Shown one piece after another: positions 10,337 through 20,659 of a DNA stretch of 22,343 nt. Within the stretch, counting starts at the first letter, position 1; every line of letters starts with the position of its first letter. Source of the stretch: Pelargonium cotyledonis (Eukaryota > Streptophyta > Magnoliopsida > Geraniales > Geraniaceae); NCBI GenBank assembly GCA_036897625.1, contig JAYMTA010001018.1, forward strand, positions 1 through 22,343. The letters are read 5' to 3'. The position numbers and the translations under genes were made by a program. The notes beneath the pieces are model-generated. The model was not told the DNA's origin. It worked only from the letters and a program-made list of their open reading frames with translations, and searched no databases.

Positions 10337-11991
10337 ATGTCTCAGGTACCTATCTCCTCTTTCTGATTTTCTGTTTTCTCTTATTTTTGAATTTTATTTT
10401 CTGTTTAATCACTGCACGATTGTCATAGTTGTCGATATAATTTTCTTTTTCGCCTTTCATATTTGAATTCGCTTGTTTCTGGTTTAATCAGAATAGGGTT
10501 GTTGTTGTTGTTGCTCGTGGAAATTTATGATTCTTCTTGTGTTGTTGCTTCGTTGGATTGAAATTGGTGTCTCTGTTTGGCTATAATTGGATTGACTATT
10601 TGCTTAATTTCTGATGGATTGTGGATTTTAGGTATGATTTGGGGGTGGTTTTGATCTCCAAACAGTTGGATTTGTTTCATTTTTTGCATAAAAATATGAA
10701 AACCCACAAGCCTTTTGATGTTTTGTAAATTTTCCCTCCCTTTTGTCATGTTTCGATTTGTTAATGTTTTTTGAGTATTGTATAGCTTTCAGTCAAATTA
10801 ATGAATACCCTTTGTCTAGATATTCAAGAAAAGTAAAATTCGGGACGAAAACTTGGAAGTGGTACTTAGGGTTTCGTATGAACGGTTAGGCATGTAAGAT
10901 GGTTTAATTATGTTAATAGTCGTGGAGATGGCGCCGAGTGATTTTTCATAGGGTGCACCGGAAGAACTTTGTTGTAATTAGCTTGCTATGAAAGGCTTGG
11001 TTGATGTTGCTGCCGGCATAGCTAATATTGGAAATTTACAATCACTATTACTGCTTTCACCAAGTACTTCAATTAAAGTTACAAAAACCTTTAGATGATG
11101 TATTGAGACTGAATTTGTATTTTTTTTGGGTGCAGACCGTTGTCCTCAAGGTTGCTATGTCATGTGGAGGATGCTCCGGGGCTGTAAAGAGGGTTCTCAG
11201 CAAAATGGAAGGTATAACGAAACTCTCTCATTTTCCGCTATTTTTATTTGTTTGATTCTATCAACTTTTGTTTGATGGTGTTCTGTTCATACACAGTTCT
11301 ATTGAGCTATGTTCTGAAAAGAACTCGAAAGTTTTCTTTTCATATGTATTGGCTTGTGTGTTAGTTGTAGCTTAGCTTTATTTGTTTTGGAAGATATTTT
11401 ACTCGCTTCATTGTCCGGGGCAGAACTAAATGATGTTTGACTAATAGTTTTGGAATAACAGTAGAACCTTTATTTTAAATTATACGGATAACCTGATTTC
11501 ATACTTCTTATAATTGAGAATCACAATTGGCAGCTCCTGAATGAAATTAAGGGGGATAATTAAGAGGGTCGTGTGTTAGATTTAGCAATTACACGCGCTC
11601 TTTGGAGTAGATTATTCATGTTCAAATGCTATTCTCAATTTTTATTCCCAAATATTCTGTTGCTACCTCATTAAAAACCCGACCTATATAGCATTTTTAG
11701 CCACTCGTAATGTTAGAAGCCCAATCTATTTACACCTTGTCAGTGATAGCGTAAAAGAGTACATGCAACGATAGTGTATCAAATACTTTTTACATAATTC
11801 ATGGTGCGCAACCATTTCCAGGTGTGGAATCCTTCGACATTGATATGGAGCAGCAGAAAGTGACGGTGAAAGGCAACGTCCAACCCGATGCAGTGTTCCA
11901 GACTGTTTCGAAGACCGGGAAAAAGACAGCCTTCTGGGAAGGTGCAGCAGAGGCCGAATCAAAGCCCGCAGAGACTGTGTCCGCTGCTTAA
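10337..11991 (+). CDS. CCH: Copper chaperone, CCH/ATX1 type
   Basis: Three exons (10337-10345, 11136-11211, 11822-11991) with GT-AG introns join into an 84-residue protein. The first exon encodes only Met-Ser-Gln. The protein is a single heavy-metal-associated (HMA) domain with the copper-binding motif M11-S-C13-G-G-C16, then [35 protein letters not shown] and the [10 protein letters not shown] end typical of plant CCH. Such proteins bind Cu(I) in the cytosol and pass it to P-type ATPases of the HMA5/RAN1 type. Beyond the domain there is only a short Ala/Glu-rich tail of about 14 residues, so it is closer in length to ATX1 than to Arabidopsis CCH with its longer tail. The first intron is 790 bases, the second 610; both are free of recognisable elements apart from a GTT run near 10499-10513. 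Confidence 0.95.
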
Positions 11992-12411
11992 TATCTTCAT
12001 TGGATTTCTGTATGTTAAATATAATGGTGGGTTTCTAGAATACCATGCCAACTATAAACTATTCAGTGCAACTTTACATGGAATGTAAGCTACAATAACT
12101 TCTTGGATGCATATCATATGCTCAGTATATGAAAATAGACCTATATATTTTTTGCTTTTGTGTAAATGTTGCGAACCATACTCTGTTTTTGCCTTCTTTT
12201 TTTCCCGGTATTCTTTGCCTCGTTTGAACGTAGTGAAAACAACGATGATATAAGGAGTGGAAGAAACCACTCGAATATATAAGTATTGGAAGAACTTGCT
12301 CATAGCAATGAAATGAGAGATTAGACCGAATATACTGATTTTAAAATTTATGAACCGGAGATCAGCCTTATCAGTTTGTGGCCCAGGCCCGGTTATAATG
12401 AGTACATGATT

Positions 12412-12455
12412 CGGTCCAAGATCAGATTGAATACGGTCCAAGATCTGACTGAATA
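12412..12455 (+). repeat. 22-base tandem repeat, two copies
   Basis: CGGTCCAAGATCAGATTGAA at 12412 is followed directly at 12434 by CGGTCCAAGATCTGACTGAA; each unit is 22 bases ending in TA. It is immediately followed by the 36-base repeat. Confidence 0.7.
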
Positions 12456-12470
12456 TACCGATTTTAAAAG

Positions 12471-12542
12471 TAGCCCGAGGTCGCAATGACCACACCCCTA
12501 AAAAAATAGCCTGAGGTCGGAATGACCAAACCCCTAAAAAAA
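12471..12542 (+). repeat. 36-base tandem repeat, two copies
   Basis: Unit 1 (12471-12506) and unit 2 (12507-12542) both read TAGCC(C/T)GAGGTCG(C/G)AATGACC followed by (A)CACCCC or AAACCCC and a run of seven A. Only a few bases differ between the units. Confidence 0.8.
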
Positions 12543-13508
12543 TCCAGCTTTACTAACCTTACGACAACCAAATTGATAATTTTTGAAGAAAACAAAAGAA
12601 ATGGCGACGATAAACTATTTTGTTTTTCATAAATAATTGAGACATAAATTTGAAGATTGCAATGATTTGAAGAATGAGATCAAAGAAATGATATGACGAG
12701 TAAAATTGAGCAAATATATAGTCAAATTTCATTAGCAATGAAATGAAAGACAAAAGCTCCTACTCGTAAACAAGATAATAGCAAAGCCTAATAGAGCCAC
12801 ATTCTCGTCCACTGCTCCGCCTCTTAGTTTTCGAGCCGCCACTCCATCGCCGCAGTTTCATTCATGGTCAGGCCAGATCTGCCGGCCTCAGCCTCTTGCA
12901 CTGCCGCCGCAGTTTCTATTCACATTACAAGACTCAATATATAACATGACAGTAACATACTAAATACACAAGAGCACAGAACACCATATAAACTTAGCAA
13001 CAACGTAAACGGTCAAAACGGAAAATCAACACAAGCAGTGCATAGTAACGACAACAATTATATGAACATGAAAACACGATAACAATCATGGCTACGTGAC
13101 ATTATGAGAACGTTTAATGTTAATTGTTGCTCACTTTCAATTTGATTTTTTTTATTTAAAGTTAATTGTAAATGACGAGCGAGTTCAAAAATGTATATAA
13201 GGATAATTTGTTTCTATTTTTTCTAGAAAAATCATTTCCATTAAGTAATCAATTCGTGGATGTAATTTGCAATTTTCACTAAAAATAAAATAAATAACAT
13301 AGATCGATTATACATTTTAAAAATTAACTTTGAATAAATCTCGAATAATAATTAGTTTGGATGTGATAAAACGACTTAAAAGTGTTAATAACGAGTGCGC
13401 GAGCCCTATCAGCAAAAGTGAAAACGGGTGAACAAAACATTTCCAATACTAGGGAAAAATTAAAGGAAAAATAATGTTATGAAAAATTGGTTAACCCAAT
13501 AACCAAAC

Positions 13509-13589
13509 AGCCCAAATGCCAAATATTAACCCCAAAATGCACAAACGAAAACCCTAATTCCAGAATATAAAGTGCCCACAAAACCCTAA
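13509..13589 (+). promoter_or_regulatory. P2 gene promoter: site II, two telo-boxes and TATA box
   Basis: AGCCCA at 13509-13514 is the complement of the TGGGCT site II element. Two telo-boxes, AAACCCTAA, lie at 13549-13557 and 13581-13589, and TATAAA lies between them at 13566-13571. Site II plus telo-box is the typical pairing in plant ribosomal protein promoters, where TCP-type factors coordinate expression in growing cells. A pyrimidine-rich CTCTCTC start region follows at about 13594-13600. Confidence 0.75.
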
Positions 13590-13766
13590 TAAGTCTCTCT
13601 CAACACTCGCATCTCTCAATCCTACCAATCCGAAACCTCCAAAGGTACCATCTTTACATTATCAGCTTACACAATACTATGTTTACATACGTGGGTCTGT
13701 GTGCATTTTCTTTGTCGATTATGATCACTTAGTATATTTTTTGTTTGTGTTTCTCAGCAACAAAAA

Positions 13767-16018
13767 ATGAAGGTTGTTGCTGCTTATTTGCTGGCACTTT
13801 TGGGAGGGAACAGCAACCCTTCAGCTGATGATTTGGTGAAAATTCTAGCATCTGGTACTCTCTCTCTTTTCCTTGTTCATTTCTGAAATTGGGTTTATTT
13901 CAATTTTTTAGTATTATTTTTATATAGTTTTTAGCCTCTGTTTTGTTTGATCATCTTCAGTGGTTTTTGGTGATGATAGCTAGTAAATTTTGGTTAGATT
14001 AATGTTTTAGGTCTGATATGTGTTCGGGATATTGGACAAAGAATCAATTTTGTGTTTAGGGTTATTATGTTCAGCTGGAAATGAACTGAAGCCATGAATC
14101 AGATGGAAATGGAGTGGTTGAAATTGATATGATGTTTGATGGGGTGAGGCCAAGTTGAGCACAATATTGAATATTGTTTGCATTTATTTGATTTGTTTTT
14201 TTATTCTGTTTTGAGAATGTCAACATAATATACTCCCACCGTCCCAAATAATTGTTCACTTTCTCTGAAAAATTGTCATAAAAAAGTCCCACTTTCTATT
14301 TTAGTTGGTTACTCATGAATTACTCAATGAGTTATAACCCCTTGAGTTTGTTAGAAGAAGGGCACGTGAGGGTGTAAGGGTATAAACAAGCCTAGTTGTA
14401 ACTAAGTCATCCTTAATTTTTTTTATCAGCGAAGTCATCCTTAATTTTTTTTATCAGCGAAGTCATCCTTAATCTTGATAGAAAAATGCAAAGTGGACAA
14501 TCATTTTGGGACTTAGAAAGTATTGTTTTGGTTTGGGAATTAGCATGATAGTTCTAATTAGAGCTGGCATTTTGGGACACAACATGTAACCCGACACGAA
14601 CACCAATGCACAATTTAAGCAAGCATGTATAGGTTCATCATATTTATAATTGTGTCACCCAACACATTTAATAATTGTCTCACGTTGGTGTTGGACATGT
14701 GAAACAGGCACAATATGTATACACGACTACTGTTAGAATAGTAATTAACTACTGTCAAATCATTGCATAGATGAATAATATATGTACCATTTGATTAGAA
14801 TTTTGATTGGGTATTGGCATTCAATAATGAGGTTGGAAATGAGATTATCATTCATCATGTTTGGATCGTGCCTTTTGGTCATGGGAAATGTGTAGTAATT
14901 AATATCTCATTTGCAACTGTACCTTAATCGTCCAAATCTATTGAGTCTAACGTAAGAGAGTGGAAGTAGAGAATAAAAGTAGCACCAAATGCAACTCACC
15001 TCATTTCTTGTTAAGCTGACATGGACATGACACTCCAACATGATTATCAAATGTGTCATGTTTTGTTTAGTATATGAGCATGGTTGTTAGACGGGTCCTG
15101 TTTATGCTGGCCCATCAACCTCTATCTCATGTGTCAATATGAATTGTTAGCTCTAGTTCTAATGATTTGTTAACCTACGGAGAATGTTGGACTTTGGTTC
15201 TGAACAAGTATGATTTCAGTGTGCTTCTTATCGGACCTCATTCTTTTGCTTTGCTTAATTTTCTTTTGGAATTTTTGTAGTGCAATTCTTCCATGATACG
15301 CTCAGTTTTAGACCATTCAGAAATTGTTACGAATATAAACTGATCATTATAGCATGGTCTGGTTGGAACTCTTTATATTGTTGGAGCACAATCTATCTTC
15401 AATTCATCATCTATGTATATAGTATAGTTTGCTGATTCATGTTACCACAAACTATTTTGTTCACTTTTGGCTTTCCAAATGAACGAGTCAATCCTAGGGG
15501 TAGTTTTTAGTCGTTGTTTTTTAATGTTTAATATACGTGTGAATCAAGATTTGCCTAGGTTTGATTTCATAAACCTTATTTCCCCACAGTTGGAGCTGAG
15601 GCTGAAGAAAGTAGAATTCAACTACTGTTGTCTGAAGTTAAAGGCAAGGACATTACGGAGCTTATTGCATCTGGAAGAGAAAAGTTAGCTTCAGTGCCTT
15701 CCGGTGGCGGTGGTGCTGTCGCAGTTGCTGCAAGTGGAGGTGCTGCTGCTGCCGCACCCGCTGCTGCCGCCGAGTCAAAGAAAGAGGAAAAGGTGGAAGA
15801 GAAGGAGGAATCAGATGATGTAAGTTCTAAAATCCATATTATAAAAATATCATCCGAGTCATTCTGGTTATATAATGCTTTGCATTCTGATTCGGTTCAA
15901 ACTATAGCTGCTTCTTTGTAGGATTCAGTTTTTGATAACGAAAGATCAATCAATCTCTTATGTGTGTTTTCTTTTTGTTCATATTTTGCAGGATATGGGG
16001 TTCAGCCTCTTCGATTGA
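13767..16018 (+). CDS. RPP2: 60S acidic ribosomal protein P2
   Basis: Three coding exons (13767-13854, 15590-15819, 15992-16018) join into a 114-residue protein. A non-coding first exon ends at 13644 and is joined by a 113-base 5'-UTR intron (13645-13757). P2 pairs with P1 on the P0 stalk of the large cytosolic ribosomal subunit and recruits elongation factors. The N-terminal dimerisation domain reads [15 protein letters not shown], then [11 protein letters not shown] and [21 protein letters not shown] flexible Gly/Ala-rich hinge follows (about residues 66-90), then a charged [15 protein letters not shown] segment and the conserved C-terminal MGFSLFD. Length is normal for the family. The third exon encodes only the last eight residues. 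Intron 1 (1735 bases) hosts two transposable elements and is otherwise intact at its splice sites. Confidence 0.97.
14231..14522. mobile_element. Stowaway-like MITE with internal 28-base tandem repeats, in P2 intron 1
   Basis: The ends are CTCCCACCGTCCCAAATAAT on the left and the inverted counterpart ATCATTTTGGGACTTAGAAAG on the right, with the inverted match extending inward through the TGTTCACTTT/AAAGTGGACA block. TA dinucleotides flank the element at 14231-14232 and 14521-14522. Its body (14233-14520, 288 bases) carries 2.5 copies of a 28-base unit beginning AAGTCATCCTTAATTTT at 14404, 14432 and 14460, which explains its unusual length. Confidence 0.85.
14559..15155. mobile_element. Non-autonomous hAT-like element with 8-bp target duplication, in P2 intron 1
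   Basis: The left end TAGAGCTGGCATT and the complement of the right end, TAGAGCTAACAATT, are terminal inverted repeats of about 11 bases with two mismatches. The flanks carry a perfect 8-base direct repeat GTTCTAAT at 14551-14558 and 15156-15163, the target duplication length of hAT transposons. The 597-base body encodes no transposase and shows no long open frame. It lies 36 bases beyond the Stowaway-like MITE, in the intron of a constitutively needed gene. Confidence 0.85.
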
Positions 16019-17272
16019 GAGAAGACTAGATACTGCGGTTTTGTCTACCTTTAGATCTCGTAAATCAGACTTGTGTAAACTGTTACTGTTGAGTTGTATT
16101 GGGATTTTGTGAAGAAACTATTTGGATTAATGATGATTTGGTTTTTGTTTCTGGATTACATCGATTTTGAAATATTGCTGTGGAATGTCGATTGTCGTTA
16201 ATTCAACACTGAGACCGAACTAGAGGGCAAACCGGCCCCTCCATTCTTAAACCCTAACTGATTTCATGCTAGCCATTAGTGGAGGAGATCTACTCTGTAA
16301 TATTGTTCATCACTGTGGTTGTGAAACCATGTCACCGGTGGCCCGGTCTCTTCCTCGTGATTTCTTCCAGTTTTGCCCAGGTCACCGGTGTTTTGAACTC
16401 ATCCTGGCCGGGCGTGAACAAACCCGGCTACCTGCCAAAACGCGGGTGGATCAGGTGACATGGCCAACCTCATTTTCAAATCATCAAATAAACTACACTA
16501 CTGAGTACCTCTCCCTCTAAACCCATTTGCAACTAACTAAATCAGTTCCTCATTGACAACAAAGAACCAAACGATAGATTCATCTTCGTATGGGTTATGT
16601 CAGCTGCAGCGTTCTGAGATAGAGTCTGTCATTTGGTTCTTTTTTCTTTTTTGTACTCTTATCTCAAAATGCTACACTTGACATAACCCATACGAAGATT
16701 GGACAGAATATTTGCGACGTTATAGCTGACAACCCATTCGAAGATTGGAATATTTGCGATTTTGGATGGAATTGGATCAAATATAATTTAAAGGAAAAAA
16801 CTACATTTTAAATCTAAATGCCAATTATGTTATTTTTGTATGGCAATTCAATGTTGAACGCCTGTGTTTAATAGGTGCTATGACTCCAAGGGGAAAATTT
16901 TAAGGTTCATGCATTCAAAAGAAAAGGAGGTCCGAACCTTAAGCATTTATTTTCTTTTCCATTTTTAAAATAACAGTTAATGCAGCTGACCATATAGGAT
17001 GATGAATATAATTAAGGACAAGAAAATGGCAGTGAAAACAATATTTATTTTTTGAAAATAATTCAAATCCAAACAGTAAGCAATATAATTATTTAAAAAA
17101 TATATAAGTACCTCATAACCAAGACACCACCACAAAAAGGTTCCAGACATTACAAAGCTTAAATGCCTTAAAAACTGAGGCAAACCAAACCACTAAAGAA
17201 AAGAAATGAAAAAACGAAAGCGGAGTCTTATTAGGTTCTCACTCCACACAACTCAGTTGAGGCCGGGCCAAA
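16019..17272. other. Convergent region between the P2 gene and the HPt gene
   Basis: This contains the P2 3' UTR, a further telo-box-like AAACCCTAA at about 16248, a GC-richer patch at 16310-16460 in which GTCACCGGTG occurs twice (about 16331 and 16381), and an inverted repeat described separately. The 84-codon + frame at 16266-16520 starts at a non-canonical or weak context and has no recognisable domain. The 3' UTR of the - strand HPt gene occupies the right end. Confidence 0.4.
16582..16699. repeat. Inverted repeat able to fold into a hairpin
   Basis: Left arm 16582-16625 begins ATCTTCGTATGGGTTATGTC and continues through CTGAGATAGAGT. Right arm 16655-16699 is its inverted partner, ending TGACATAACCCATACGAAGA. 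The outer 21 bases pair perfectly; the inner part has a few mismatches. The loop is about 29 bases. A third, partial copy of the right arm (GCTGACAACCCATTCGAAGA) follows at about 16725. It may be a MITE end, a fold-back element or a hairpin RNA source. Confidence 0.7.
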
Positions 17273-20200
17273 CTATTCATCGTCATGACCATAATCTTCA
17301 ATTGAAAGAGCATCCCTCCCCACCAATCGCATTTCCAGCTGAAACAAAAACAAAAACCGAAACGAGTTACAACAACCGATCCGAACCAGCATACTAATCC
17401 TAGGGAGGTCGTAGGTTCAAAGATCCACATAAACAATCAAGCCGTGCTTACCTGAAGAACATTGTCCAATTTGTCGTGCAGAATATAGTATTCCTGCTTC
17501 AGCACACTGAACGCCTCCACGCATCTAATAACACACATATGTTTGCAAATACCATATGATGAATACTAGTAAAAGAAGTGACCAATCATATATAAAAGGG
17601 TGATCTAGTGCCCAAGGACCATTGTGGGGTTTGGGGATGGTTATTTTTGTATGCAGCCTTACTAGTGTTTTCTACAGAGGTTGTTTTCAGAATTCAACCC
17701 GTACCCTCAATGACATAAGGCAGCAACGGTACTATGTTTGTTGTTAAGCTCCCGAGGTGATTGTTAGGGTAATGGGACATCATCTTATATTATAAATTAC
17801 GGGAATGGGCAATGGAGCTACTGCTATTACCATGTGAATGCCTACCAGCTATAAGAGTTCAAGATTATAGGCTATTGTTGGAAGTGAAATGTCTCAGAAT
17901 AATGTACTTCAGATTCTCAACCTAATAATTCACTCAAATGATACACACGAGTTTACTGGGAACATAAGGAGCATGTTACTTTTTTACCTTTCCTTAGATT
18001 TGCTTTCAACTGCCAGAATGAATGCAGAACATGCTTCTGCCAAGCGACAAGCACCAATACTGAAATACCAATATGACAAAAATTCGTAAGATTAAATACA
18101 TAATTGATTGGCACACAATAAATGAGATGGAAAGGCATTGACAGAATCTATAGAGTAGATATGTATGCATTCACAATAGTTAGTTCTACTTCTGATTAAA
18201 TTAGCCAGAGAAAAATTAAAAGCAACCGAATTATCTCTATCATGTGATTTCTGAACAAGCAACTTCAACAAGCATAAACATTGTTAATGATAACATCGGT
18301 TCCATTAATGTTCTTTCTTTCTAAACATTAAGTAGAGAAGCCAACAAAATGCTCGGTATATTTCTCCTATAATAACAGCGAATGCTCAATAGAATCGGAA
18401 ACAAATCTAATCAATAAACTCATAATTTGTCTACTTCATTGAACTGTTGAAATACCAGTAACATACACGTTGATGAATACTTTTTTTCCTGGCATACCAT
18501 CCTAGGGGTAAATATTGGAAGGATAAAAATTAATCGCATGCGAGTTGAATGGCATACAAGACAAGATATTGGATTTTGAATATAATGAGGCAAAACATCT
18601 TCTGAAGTTTCTACAAGAGCTGAAACATTAGTTTGATTTGATATGCAGAATGAGTTGATGGAATTGTTTGATAGGCTTGAAAAGAAAATTTCTGTTTTGC
18701 AATTAATCCTGTTATATCTTGCTCAAAAGATCCGATGCAACAATTATGCATATAGAATATTCCTAAACAAACATCAATTAATGCATCCCAATAACTCTGC
18801 TGGCCAGCCACGTATAGATAACGTATCGCTGATCAGGTTCTAATAAACAAAACATTCTCATGATATTCCCCCTAATCAAAGCATGAGGAGCCACGTGTTT
18901 ATGTGTCAGAATAGATACGATGATCGCATATATCCTTAAAATTTGTCGCCGTGCGTGTAAATTACATAATCTAATAACTCAATAAATGCAACTACACTTC
19001 AAATCATTGCATGGTTTTATAAGCGAACCGTCACATTACCATGATATTCCACCCTTGATTTTTATGAGAAACTGCTTCAAGTCATAAAAATTCAACTCAG
19101 TCTCCTCCCTGCAAAGAAAAGAATAACAAACCAAATTCACCTAAAATGAACACCAAAGCAACTTAGATAAATTAAATACTCAATCGAAAATTACAGGGCA
19201 GTCGCTATGTTTTTCATGGTAGCCTGCACATCTGAGCAGAATCGAGGTATCAGCTTTGTGAAATACGCAGGGCCATTAATATCCTTCAGATCACGAACAA
19301 TGGTGAAGAGCTCATCAGTCAATCCCTGAAAGAAGAAAAAAAAACAGACAGCATTCTTCATACCATCTTCTTAAGTTAAGAAAACAGATTCAAACTTCCA
19401 ATAGAACTTCCTCTAGAAAATACAAATCAACTCAAAGTCTAGAGGATCCCAAAATCACGCAGAAAAGACAATTTAGATAATGAGAGGCAGAAAACATCTT
19501 TGATTCCCAATTGAATAATCCAAAAAGTGAGCAGAACCAATAAAATATAATTCTAATAAAGACCAGTTCACATCTGATCTCAGTAAGCTCAAAAGTAACT
19601 CATTATTCATTACCAGAACATCAAACTGGCATTCTATACCGTTCTTCTCATCAACCAAACACAGAACACCATGACAGGTCAAACAAAAAAGACATAGGTC
19701 TAGGTAAGTTCAAAACTGATAGATCAAACATACAAATTCAGTTCGCTCTTCACTTCTGCTAATAAAAATCTAACAGAACAGAACAGTCTCACAGGCCAAT
19801 GCCCAAACAAAACAAATACACTTACAGTTCAGTTTACATTCCACTTCCACTCAAATCCTTTTTCTCATCAACCAAACACAACAGATATACAAATCCAGTT
19901 CACATTCCACCTCTACTCAATTCCTTTTCTCATCAACCAAACAGTCCCGCACACAAAATCAAACACAAGCCGAGAAAAACTCACAAAGTCAGTTCACATT
20001 TCACTTCCACTCGAATCCTCCTTCTCGTCAACGAAACAGAATACAACAGTTGATTTCTCAACAGTCAACACCGAATCAAAACAACAATCCTCAACACAAA
20101 ATTCACAAAACCGAATCGAACAAAGACCAAAGATATGATACCTCATTTTTCTCATCAACCAAACACAACACAACACAACAGTCTCATTCTCAACAACACC

Positions 20201-20323
20201 GAATCAAAACAACGATCCTCAACACAAAACCGAAGCAAACAAAGACCAAAGCTACGATACCTCATTTTTCATGGCCTTGATGACCTCGTCAAGCTGCTTG
20301 TTGAGTTCCGACATGCTGTCCAT
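17273..20323 (-). CDS. Pseudo histidine-containing phosphotransfer (HPt) protein lacking the phospho-accepting His
   Basis: Six exons on the - strand (20261-20323, 19195-19325, 19040-19108, 17988-18059, 17452-17524, 17273-17338) join into a 157-residue protein with consistent phases; length and exon number fit plant AHPs. HPt proteins carry phosphate from cytokinin receptor kinases to nuclear response regulators. Recognisable parts are an N-terminal helix (MSELNKQLDEVIKAM), the GLTDELFTIVRDLKD segment equivalent to the AHP L-QD region, FTKLIPRFCSDVQATMKNIA, the active-site helix region KIKGGISCIGACRLAEAC (residues 81-98), and a C-terminal helix with CVEAFSVLKQEYYILHDKL. AHPs have HQxKGSSxSIGA at the active site; here the His position is Ile80 while Lys83, Gly84 and the IGA at 89-91 remain. 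It should bind partners but not accept phosphate, as known for AHP6, where Asn replaces His. Overall divergence from canonical AHPs is large. Confidence 0.88.
17595..17757 (-). mobile_element. Au-like SINE in HPt intron 4
   Basis: Read on the - strand, the segment has the layout of the plant Au SINE: GGGAGCTTAA at the start, ACCGTTGCTGCCTTATGTCA, a degenerate tRNA-type B box GGGTTGAATTC, then AACAACCTCTGTAGAAAACA, TAAGGCTGCATACAA, and ATGGTCCTTGGGCACTAGAT before a short T run. Au SINEs are tRNA-derived, transcribed by RNA polymerase III and mobilised by LINEs. Many mismatches show it is old. It lies in the same orientation as the host gene. I could not find a certain target duplication. Confidence 0.75.
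19640..20275. repeat. Degenerate tandem duplications in HPt intron 1 reaching into exon 1
   Basis: The phrase CTCATCAACCAAACA recurs near 19648, 19864, 19928 and 20151, with a variant (CTCGTCAACGAAACA) near 20025. CAGTTCACATT(C/T)CAC recurs between them, about 65-90 bases apart. A longer duplication pairs about 20059-20151 with about 20187-20270: both copies read ACACCGAATCAAAACAAC, then CAAAGACCAAAG, then GATACCTCATTTTTC. The second copy overlaps the last bases of exon 1 and its splice donor, so the intron carries a copy of that donor. Confidence 0.7.
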
Positions 20324-20402
20324 ATCGAGAGGAAGCGAGAAACCAAAATCCTAGACAAAGGAGAAAGAAGAAAACAAAGAGCACAAGAGAACTGGATCGT
20401 TG

Positions 20403-20515
20403 CTGTTGTTGTTGTTGGTGGTGGTGGTGGTGGTGGTGCTACCAAGGAAGGTATATATAAAGAGTTACAGAGCAGTGGCGGTGGTGGTAGTAGTGGTGGA
20501 GCAGTAAATGATGCT
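20403..20515. repeat. GTT/GGT trinucleotide repeats at the HPt transcription start region
   Basis: A run of GTT units (20403-20416) passes directly into seven or so GGT units (to about 20438); further GGT/AGT-rich sequence lies at 20475-20500. On the - strand this reads AAC/ACC repeats and falls between the TATA box and the HPt start codon, so it is likely in or near the 5' UTR. Confidence 0.75.
20452..20459 (-). promoter_or_regulatory. TATA box of the HPt gene
   Basis: TATATATA on the - strand, about 130 bases before the ATG at 20323, would start transcription near 20425. The leader would then contain a pyrimidine-rich CTTCTTTCTCCTTT stretch. Confidence 0.5.
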
Positions 20516-20659
20516 GAGCTAGACGAACTTGAATCACCTTGTTTGTTTCTGCAAATTGGATCAGAAATCGCCAAAATCGCATTAATCACGAACGTTTCCA
20601 TTTGAATTCCTCTTAAATTTCTTCTTCTTCTTCTTCGTTTCGCTCCCAAATCCAACGGT

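Larger units (their letters stand above)
11992..13500. other. Intergenic region between the copper chaperone and P2 genes, with short tandem repeats
   Basis: No intact gene is visible. Two small tandem repeats lie at 12412-12455 and 12471-12542. A 23-base phrase near 12324-12346 (GACCGAATATACTGATTTTA) recurs almost unchanged at 12447-12469. A GC-richer patch at about 12785-12930 has the look of old coding or transposon 5' sequence (CGCCGCAGTTTC occurs twice, near 12850 and 12905) but no open frame that I can defend. The rest is AT-rich. Confidence 0.4.

Noticed and set aside
10149-10466. 105-codon + frame spanning the copper chaperone promoter and exon 1
   Set aside because: It runs through the TATA box and into intron 1 and lacks protein features.
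12052-12495. 147-codon frame on - strand in the copper chaperone 3' flank
   Set aside because: It crosses short tandem repeats, has no recognisable domain, and lacks a convincing promoter or splice context.
13966-14020. Possible C/D-box snoRNA in P2 intron 1 (GTGATGA and CTGA)
   Set aside because: The boxes are only about 37 bases apart and there is no terminal stem or clear second box pair.
16266-16520. 84-codon + frame after the P2 gene
   Set aside because: No recognisable domain or splice context; composition reflects a GC-rich patch.
20135-20605. 156-codon frame on + strand opposite the HPt start
   Set aside because: Antisense shadow whose glycine run is the GGT microsatellite; no domain.
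20269-20655. 128-codon frame on - strand with poly-Pro and poly-Ser
   Set aside because: It overlaps HPt exon 1 in another frame, spans the TATA box, and its composition comes from the trinucleotide repeats.
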